DNA of 64,000 nt from Huiozyma naganishii CBS 8797 (Eukaryota > Ascomycota > Saccharomycetes > Saccharomycetales > Saccharomycetaceae). Both the position numbers and the translations under genes were made by a program. Of the stretch, positions 58,360-64,000 are shown in pieces. The stretch covers positions 1-64,000 of the forward strand of contig NC_035934.1 in NCBI RefSeq assembly GCF_000348985.1, in the 5' to 3' direction. The notes beneath the pieces are model-generated. The model was not told where the DNA came from, did not search any database, and saw only the letters and a list, made by a program, of their open reading frames with translations. Position 1 is the first letter of the stretch. The number at the start of each line of letters is the position of its first letter.

Positions 58360-60216
58360 ATGGATCTGGTGACTCGCGGCTTGAGGGAGCTGTTCTCTGT
58401 GCCCGCGCTGGATGCACGGATTGCGCCGCAGCCGGTCTCTCCAGTGGGCAAGGGCAAAGGCAAGAAGGTAGGCGGCGGCGGCAGCAGCAGCGGTGGTTCC
58501 GTTAGTCCCCTTGGTTCTGTTGGTGCGCCGCGGTGGGGAACACTCGAGTTTAAAGCGTACTTTGCTGCTTTTGCAGTCGTGGTGCCGCTGATGTTGCGCG
58601 CTGCCGTGCGGGCGAGCAGCGAGGTCAACGTCGAGAACTTCCCGAAGTTCAGCCCTCTGCTGAGCCAAGGGTGGCTCTTTGGACGGAAAGTGGACAACTC
58701 TGACGCACAGTACAGGTTCTTTAGGGACAACCTGTTGCTCCTGCTGTCGTTGATGGGTGGGCACGTTCTTTTGAGGCGGATTGTGCACAAGGTAGTCCCG
58801 CAGATCTCGCGGCTGCGGTTCGACCTCTTCTTTGGTTTGTTCTTCCTGTGGGTAGCACACGGCGTCAATGCAGTACGTATCCTGTTGCACATGTTTACGA
58901 TGTTCATCGTCGTAAGGGTGTTGAAGCGGCACAGGCGATACGCAACCGCTTTCAACTGGGTGTATGGTATTGGGACTTTGTTCATCAACGACCACTTGCG
59001 CACGATGCCTCTGAGCAGGCTTGCCTCCTGTCTGTCCTTCCTCGACGACGATGTCCGGTTTAGAGGGATCATCCCGCGGTGGGACGTTTTCTTCAACTTC
59101 ACACTGCTACGGATTATTAGTTACAACTTGGACTTCTTGGAAAGGTGGGATACACAGTTCAAGACTTTGAAGAAGACAGAGGATGGTGACACTGGGGAAG
59201 ATCTCGTCCTGGAAAGACCGCATCACCGCAGACTTAACTCTTCGAGCGTGTCCCTGCAGACGATACAGGAGGACGACAAGCAACCACCACATGGCGACTC
59301 TTTACTCGTGAACGAACGTGCCAGACTCGAGGCGCCTCACCATATCAGCGAGTACAACTTGGCAAACCTCGTCGCTTATGTGCTGTACACACCTCTGTTC
59401 ATCGCTGGGCCCATCATTACTTTCAACGACTACGTGTACCAGAGCAAGCACACGTTGCCCTCGATCAGTAAGCGGCGCATTGTGTCGTACGCTGTGCGGC
59501 TCGCCTTGACGATCCTCACGATGGAGTTCATCCTGCACTTCACATACGTCGTCGCCGTGTCCAAGACGAAGGCGTGGACGAACGACACGCCCTTCGAGAT
59601 CTCGATGATCGGTCTGTTTAACTTGAACGCGATCTACTTGAAGTTGCTGATCCCCTGGCGTCTGTTCCGTCTCTGGGCGCTTCTCGACGGTGTCGACGCC
59701 CCAGAGAACATGATCCGCATGGTCGACAACAACTACAGCTCGCTAGCGTTCTGGCGGGCGTGGCACCGGTCCTTCAACAAGTGGGTCGTCCGGTACATCT
59801 ACATCCCACTGGGCGGGTCCCGCAACAGAATCCTCACCTCTCTGGCCGTGTTCTCCTTCGTAGCTGTGTGGCACGACATCCAATTGAAATTGCTCTTCTG
59901 GGGGTGGATCATCGTGCTGTTCCTGATCCCGGAGATGCTCGCCACGGAGTTTTGCCAGCAGTTTAGGGCCAAGTCCTGGTACAGACACCTGTGCGCGCTG
60001 GGCGCAGTCGCCAACATCTGGACGATGATGATTGCAAACCTGTTCGGTTTCTGTCTGGGCGTCGACGGCACGCGCACTCTGCTCTGGGACATGTTCTCCA
60101 CGGTGCGCGGCCTTTGCTTCTTCGGCATCGCCAGCGGCTGCCTCTTTGTCGCCGTGCAGATCATGTTTGAGCTGCGTGAGGAGGAGAAGAGACAGGGCAT
60201 CTACTTGAAGTGTTAA
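58360..60216 (+). CDS. GUP2: MBOAT-family O-acyltransferase, Gup1/Gup2 type
   Basis: 618 residues. Gup proteins are multi-pass ER or plasma-membrane proteins; Gup1 remodels GPI anchors by adding a C26 acyl chain. The N-terminal cytosolic part has a Gly/Ser-rich insertion (residues about 35-47). Then come many transmembrane segments. The family core includes LASCLSFLDDDVRFRGIIPRWDVFFNFTLLRIISYNLDF, YVLYTPLFIAGPIITFNDY, and the MBOAT active-site His region FVAVWHDIQLKLLFWGWIIVLFLIPE. By neighbours COA2 and POS5 it is the GUP2 (YPL189W) position; the sequence alone cannot separate GUP1 from GUP2. The leader holds a CAA/CATCAACTA repeat (58305-58355). Confidence 0.9.
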   Translation: MDLVTRGLRELFSVPALDARIAPQPVSPVGKGKGKKVGGGGSSSGGSVSPLGSVGAPRWGTLEFKAYFAAFAVVVPLMLRAAVRASSEVNVENFPKFSPLLSQGWLFGRKVDNSDAQYRFFRDNLLLLLSLMGGHVLLRRIVHKVVPQISRLRFDLFFGLFFLWVAHGVNAVRILLHMFTMFIVVRVLKRHRRYATAFNWVYGIGTLFINDHLRTMPLSRLASCLSFLDDDVRFRGIIPRWDVFFNFTLLRIISYNLDFLERWDTQFKTLKKTEDGDTGEDLVLERPHHRRLNSSSVSLQTIQEDDKQPPHGDSLLVNERARLEAPHHISEYNLANLVAYVLYTPLFIAGPIITFNDYVYQSKHTLPSISKRRIVSYAVRLALTILTMEFILHFTYVVAVSKTKAWTNDTPFEISMIGLFNLNAIYLKLLIPWRLFRLWALLDGVDAPENMIRMVDNNYSSLAFWRAWHRSFNKWVVRYIYIPLGGSRNRILTSLAVFSFVAVWHDIQLKLLFWGWIIVLFLIPEMLATEFCQQFRAKSWYRHLCALGAVANIWTMMIANLFGFCLGVDGTRTLLWDMFSTVRGLCFFGIASGCLFVAVQIMFELREEEKRQGIYLKC

Positions 60217-60497
60217 GCTGGGGGAGACCCTGATACAGATCTCGCTGTGTAAAAGTTGTGTACTCCATCTGTAAATTGAACACGACGCAGCGTGGTGCTA
60301 CAAGGTACTGCTACGGGGACCATTGAATCAAGAGAAGGGTCCATCGACGTCGTAGTCGTCGTCGTACTCACCGTCGCAGTCACCGTCGCCGGTTAAAACG
60401 TTTAAAAGTCGCCGATTAAAATTTGGAGTCGAAGACCTTGAAGACTTCGACTGTGGAACCTCGAGAGTTGACTGACGCTTGCTACCTGTTCTCAACG

Positions 60498-61823
60498 ATG
60501 CTGTCGACTCGTGTATCTGGGATATGTTGGGCGAGGTCTATTGGGGCGGCGGTCCCCCTGCAGTTGCGGCTCCGGCTGCTGCACACGGAGCGGGTACGTG
60601 TGAAGGATGTCACTAACCTGCGGCCGAGCACTCGGGCTGACTTCGTCGCGTCGACGAACTCGAAGTTGCAGTCGCTGATCTGGCAACGGCCCCTGCAGAA
60701 TGTGTTTATCACGAAGAAGCCGTGGACTGCGTCGACGAGGGACGCAATGGTGGAGTTTATCTCACACTTGCACGGGTCGTACCCTGAGGTGAACGTGATA
60801 GTGACGGAGGATGTCGCTGAGGAGATCAGGGGGGACCTCGAGACGACTGTGTCTGATAGTGGGAAACATATACTGTACACGGGCCCCCCCGAGGCGATTG
60901 TTGCTCGGACGGACTTGCTAGTGACTTTGGGAGGTGATGGTACAATTCTCCATGGGGTGTCTACATTTGGGAACTTACAAGTCCCGCCCGTCTTGTCCTT
61001 CTCCCTGGGGACGCTCGGGTTCCTACTACCGTTCGACTTTAAGGAACACCGGGAGGTTTTCCGTGAGGTGATCGGTTCTCGAGCCAAGTGTCTCCATCGG
61101 ACGAGACTCGAGTGCCACGTCGTGAGGAAGGACCCAGCGTCAGGTAAAGCTGACAAGCGGGACATTCACCTCGTGGATCAAGCGATGAACGATATCTTCC
61201 TGCACAGGGGCAGCCTGCCACACTTGACGAACTTGGACATCTACATCGACGGTGACTTTCTGACGCGGACGACCGCAGACGGGGTGATCCTTTCCACGCC
61301 CACTGGTTCGACCGCGTACTCACTGAGTGCCGGTGGGTCGATTGTGTCCCCACTAGTACCGAGCATTCTACTGACGCCGATCTGCCCGCGGTCACTGTCC
61401 TTCCGCCCGCTAATTCTACCACACTCATCGCACATCCGCATCAAGATCGGGGCAAAGATGAACCAGCGGCCCGCGAATACACCCTTGGGAGGTCAATCAT
61501 CATCAGCAGCCGCTACAGAGTGCAATGGTCTGCCGCAGGAACACCGCCACGTCGTGAACTTGTCAATTGACGGGTTCCCGCAGCAGGACCTGCACATCGG
61601 CGACGAGATCCACGTCGTGAACGAAGTCGGGACGATATACATCGACGGGACGCAACTCCCGGCGCAGAAGTCGAAGGAGGTGTTGAACAAGACGAAGAGC
61701 GCGACGAAGCAAGCTGGGATTTACTGCGTCGCCAAGTCCGAGAACGACTGGACCCGTGGGCTCAACGACCTTCTGGGTTTCAATTCAAGTTTCCGCTTTA
61801 CAAGACGGCACAAGGACAACTGA
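60498..61823 (+). CDS. POS5: Mitochondrial NADH kinase
   Basis: 441 residues from the ATG at 60498, which opens a presequence ([29 protein letters not shown]); an upstream in-frame extension has none. The enzyme phosphorylates NADH to NADPH in the matrix, protecting against oxidative stress. The NAD-kinase motifs are [32 protein letters not shown] and [23 protein letters not shown] with [25 protein letters not shown] stretch rich in Ser/Ala/Gly (about residues 325-350) looks like an insertion relative to S. cerevisiae Pos5 (414). It follows GUP2 as YPL188W follows YPL189W. Confidence 0.95.
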   Translation: MLSTRVSGICWARSIGAAVPLQLRLRLLHTERVRVKDVTNLRPSTRADFVASTNSKLQSLIWQRPLQNVFITKKPWTASTRDAMVEFISHLHGSYPEVNVIVTEDVAEEIRGDLETTVSDSGKHILYTGPPEAIVARTDLLVTLGGDGTILHGVSTFGNLQVPPVLSFSLGTLGFLLPFDFKEHREVFREVIGSRAKCLHRTRLECHVVRKDPASGKADKRDIHLVDQAMNDIFLHRGSLPHLTNLDIYIDGDFLTRTTADGVILSTPTGSTAYSLSAGGSIVSPLVPSILLTPICPRSLSFRPLILPHSSHIRIKIGAKMNQRPANTPLGGQSSSAAATECNGLPQEHRHVVNLSIDGFPQQDLHIGDEIHVVNEVGTIYIDGTQLPAQKSKEVLNKTKSATKQAGIYCVAKSENDWTRGLNDLLGFNSSFRFTRRHKDN

Positions 61824-62399
61824 TCCCCGGAAATCCAAGATACAATGTACTATATATACAACAAAATGTGTTAGCGATCCTTGCAATCGTCCCCATGCGG
61901 GAAGCACGAAGGCTTAAGAACCCTTTCGCCGGAAATACCAGCTGGAGGGACCATTGCACCCAAGATCAGTAACGGGCCAGCGCCTTTCACAGCACCAACA
62001 CTCAATCTCCAGTCCGGGACGGGAAGACCGCGCAGCAGCAGATGGGAACCAGCAACACTCCCCGAAGGGAACGTTGGGTCCCATATGCCACATACGCGGT
62101 GCAGCCAAAATGGCCCTCGTGGTCATGGGTCGAGGACTCCCCGGGGGGTGTCCAACCTCATCGAGGACGCTGTTAATTATGGCTGCAGCCCGGCTGTGAG
62201 TTTGCGTTACCGATCTGCAAATACAAAGCATCGAACCCATCAAGAACTGTTCATCAACAGCTTCAACTTCGACTTCGAGGCCTTTAAATACAAAAATTTT
62301 AAATCTCTTTATACGTTACCCAGACACATACATGATGGGACGGTACCGCAGGCCGTTAGGGCATCGCACCGCAGGTTCCGACGCTCAATTGCATCCTGA
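61824..62399. other. POS5/UIP4 interval without a gene
   Basis: 576 bases between convergent genes. A long frame crosses it, but it has no early ATG and no recognisable domain. In S. cerevisiae the alpha-factor gene MF(ALPHA)1 (YPL187W) lies exactly here. I find neither a secretory leader nor repeated Lys-Arg-delimited pheromone units on either strand, so the gene is absent from this spot. Confidence 0.6.
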
Positions 62400-63176
62400 T
62401 CATCCGCTATGCAGTAGCCAGTGAACCCATGAGCACAGTACGACAAACAGTTTGTGGAAGGGGCCCTGGGGGGCCGTCACAGCGCGGGACTCGTCCGGTT
62501 GAGTCTCGTCAGGGCGAGTTTCGTCAGGGCGAGTTTCGTCAGGGCAAGTTTCTTCAAGTGGGTCATCCAGTTCGGCCATTGAGTGACTGTCCTGGTACAC
62601 TGTAGTGTCTGCTGCGTCGTCCCGTGTGCTCAAATTGGCAGCGGCGTCCACGTCTTCAGCAGCGTCCGTGGTCGTACTAGTAGTCGTGGTGTTGTCCTGT
62701 TGTTTTGAATCGTCCTGTGATTGTTGCACCGAAGGGTGTTCCTCGGGTTGCTCGGGGGTCTCATCGCGAGATATATCCACGTTCTTTAGCGACGGGGTCG
62801 GGGCTTCGGGACCGTCGTCGACGGTCTCTGTGGCCTCTTCTCCAGTCTCTTCTCCCAGCTCCTCCCCCGTCTCTTCTCCAGTCTCTTCTGCAATCTCCAA
62901 AACGACCACGTTGTTGACGTTGTTGTGCTCGTCAGCCTCCACGGGGAAATCGTCCAGTGTGAACCAGTTCCCTGAAGTGTCCACGAACTTGAACTGGAAC
63001 TTCTTGTCTGCACTTGCATCCCATTGCTCCCGTGACAGGTGGTACACCCAGGGACCGTCGCCCTCGCCTTCGCCCTCACGCCTCACCATCGGCTCCACGG
63101 TCCACCCGTTAAAGTCTCCAGCAATGTTCAACTCGCTGCGCACTCTGCCCGTATCACAATACACTATATCTGCCAT
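62400..63176 (-). CDS. UIP4: Uip4-like protein with an AMPK-type glycogen-binding (CBM48-like) domain
   Basis: 258 residues (S. cerevisiae Uip4: 314). The N-terminal domain (about residues 1-95) has the AMPK-beta/CBM48 pattern: NIAGDFNGWTVEPM, WVYHLSREQW, FQFKFVDTSGNWFTLDDFP, NNVVVLE. A disordered acidic part follows with two short repeats, GEETGEE-type and DETRP/DETQP-type. The C-terminus is hydrophobic (FHKLFVVLCSWVHWLLHSG), a likely tail anchor. This fits Uip4's reported ER and nuclear-envelope location and its interaction with Ulp1. The related Crp1 and Mdg1 are longer. The position between POS5 and MRN1 agrees with YPL186C. Confidence 0.85.
   Translation of the reverse strand: MADIVYCDTGRVRSELNIAGDFNGWTVEPMVRREGEGEGDGPWVYHLSREQWDASADKKFQFKFVDTSGNWFTLDDFPVEADEHNNVNNVVVLEIAEETGEETGEELGEETGEEATETVDDGPEAPTPSLKNVDISRDETPEQPEEHPSVQQSQDDSKQQDNTTTTSTTTDAAEDVDAAANLSTRDDAADTTVYQDSHSMAELDDPLEETCPDETRPDETRPDETQPDESRAVTAPQGPFHKLFVVLCSWVHWLLHSG
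62505..62552 (-). repeat. 15-bp tandem repeat in UIP4
   Basis: The unit gtcagggcgagtttc occurs three times with small changes, encoding repeated DETRP on the UIP4 strand. The 15-base period keeps the frame. Confidence 0.8.
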
Positions 63177-63426
63177 CCTGACTCAAAACCTTTTCTCCTC
63201 AAAAGCACACACACAACAGTACACTCCTCACCTCGTGTATCAACCTTCTAGACGATACCAAACACAATGTACCTGCAGCAATAACACAACGTTCATCCCT
63301 TCCGCATCTGCAACTGCTGCTGTTCAAACTCCTTTTATTCCTTGAAATTTTGAGACGTCTCGGACCTCGAACAGCAGGAGGTGTACCTCACTCGAAGATC
63401 CAGTCTGATGAAGGTCCCCCCTCGGT

Positions 63427-64000
63427 CTATGACTCCACGGGGACGTTGCCGCAGCGGTCCTTGCCGTAATTGACCTTGAGTTGCTGGAACTGCGGCCATT
63501 TCTTGACTTGTTCGACCGCAGCGATCGCACTCTCCAGGTTCGTGAAGTTCACAAACACGCAGCGTCGCTCAGGGACCGCATTGACTTGCTCCATCTCGCC
63601 AAAATGGGACATCGCTTGCCTCAGGTGTCTCTCCTCGAAGAACTCCGCGACCGCTGGGTCCTGCCAGTTGACGTTCCCAAAGTACACGTTCCGCGAGGCA
63701 CCGTGTGAAATCGCGTCTGCAAGATGCGCCGGGAGGGGGCCCGAGTGTTTCCCCCAACCTATCTTGCACCGGCGGCGTTGTATGGTAAGTCCATGCAGTG
63801 AGGCCATCGCGTAGAATTGTGCAGCGGCGGTAGGGTCCGCAAAGGTGACGAAACACACGTGTCGGTCCGGGAGAAACTTGACGCTCTGTAGCAACCCGCC
63901 GCGGACCACGTTGCACACCTCTTCAATACGGCATCGAGCGGACAGGTTCCCGACGTAGATTGTACGGTTCCCCAAGTTGTTTGGTCCACCAGCGGAGGTC
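63427..64000 (-). CDS. MRN1: RNA-binding protein Mrn1, C-terminal part (runs off the window)
   Basis: The frame is open to position 64000, so the 5' part lies outside; about 190 codons are visible. Two RRM domains can be read. The first begins at LGNRTIYVGNLSARCRIEEVCNVVRGG and has the RNP1-like CFVTFADPTAAAQFYA. The second begins at RNVYFGNVNWQ and has RRCVFVNFTNLESAIAAVEQV. The segment CKIGWGKHSGPLP between them and VNYGKDRCGNVP at the end are typical of Mrn1. Mrn1 binds many mRNAs in S. cerevisiae and affects mitochondrial and wall functions. The gene follows UIP4 as YPL184C does. Confidence 0.9.
   Translation of the reverse strand, partial: TSAGGPNNLGNRTIYVGNLSARCRIEEVCNVVRGGLLQSVKFLPDRHVCFVTFADPTAAAQFYAMASLHGLTIQRRRCKIGWGKHSGPLPAHLADAISHGASRNVYFGNVNWQDPAVAEFFEERHLRQAMSHFGEMEQVNAVPERRCVFVNFTNLESAIAAVEQVKKWPQFQQLKVNYGKDRCGNVPVES

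Noticed and set aside
61881..62399. 172-codon frame downstream of POS5
   Set aside because: It begins with TTG, has no domain and no pheromone-like repeats, and overlaps the convergent 3' regions.

Overview
The window is nuclear DNA of a budding yeast of the Saccharomycetaceae, almost certainly a post-genome-duplication species. The coding sequences are dense and intron-poor. Nearly all proteins match Saccharomyces cerevisiae proteins, often with gene order preserved. Coding GC is clearly higher than in S. cerevisiae, which points to the Kazachstania (Huiozyma) naganishii side of the family. That species call is inference from memory of composition and needs a search.

Layout. Positions 1-5974 hold no supportable gene and are filled with degenerate AT-rich repeats, as expected close to a chromosome end. 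They are followed by two GPI-anchored cell-wall proteins, a FLO11-type adhesin (5975-8170) and a TIR/DAN-type mannoprotein (11044-11826), separated by 2.9 kb without a gene. Two zinc-cluster regulators come next (12320-17142). From BAT1 to CTF8 (17494-48260) the order follows the right arm of S. cerevisiae chromosome VIII (YHR208W down to YHR191C): BAT1, SET5, SKN7, SCH9, MNL1, RPS4, YHR202W, PPX1, RPN10, a small intron gene at the NBL1 position, AIM46/AIM18, RIX1, NVJ1, MDM31, EGD2, LNP1, CTF8. FAU1-FMP10 (chromosome V in S. cerevisiae) and MGM101 and HOM6 (chromosome X) are interleaved. From 48427 to 57886 the order follows chromosome XIII left (YML082W, ATP18, TDA9, DUS1, CPR3) plus ENT3 from its duplicate segment on X. 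From 57972 to the end it follows chromosome XVI (COA2, GUP2, POS5, UIP4, MRN1). MRN1 runs off the right edge.

The most unusual observation is a single uninterrupted 752-codon reading frame (35921-38179). It joins a full-length exopolyphosphatase (PPX1) in frame to a full-length homoserine dehydrogenase (HOM6), with no stop between them and a perfect Gcn4 site in the junction. Other points are an RPS4 gene without the intron found in S. cerevisiae, a GC-rich hairpin-forming island upstream of it, a Gcn4 site abutting a Leu3 site (plus a second Leu3 site) upstream of BAT1, and textbook PAC/RRPE and PACE elements upstream of RIX1, DUS1 and RPN10.

Functions are mixed, as usual for a yeast chromosome: amino-acid metabolism (BAT1, HOM6, STR2-like), stress and nutrient signalling (SKN7, SCH9), proteostasis (MNL1, RPN10, EGD2), ribosome production (RPS4, RIX1), organelle structure and mitochondria (NVJ1, MDM31, LNP1, MGM101, ATP18, CPR3, COA2, POS5, FMP10, AIM46) and cell surface. 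I saw no tRNA gene, no canonical point centromere, no Ty element or LTR and no CRISPR array.
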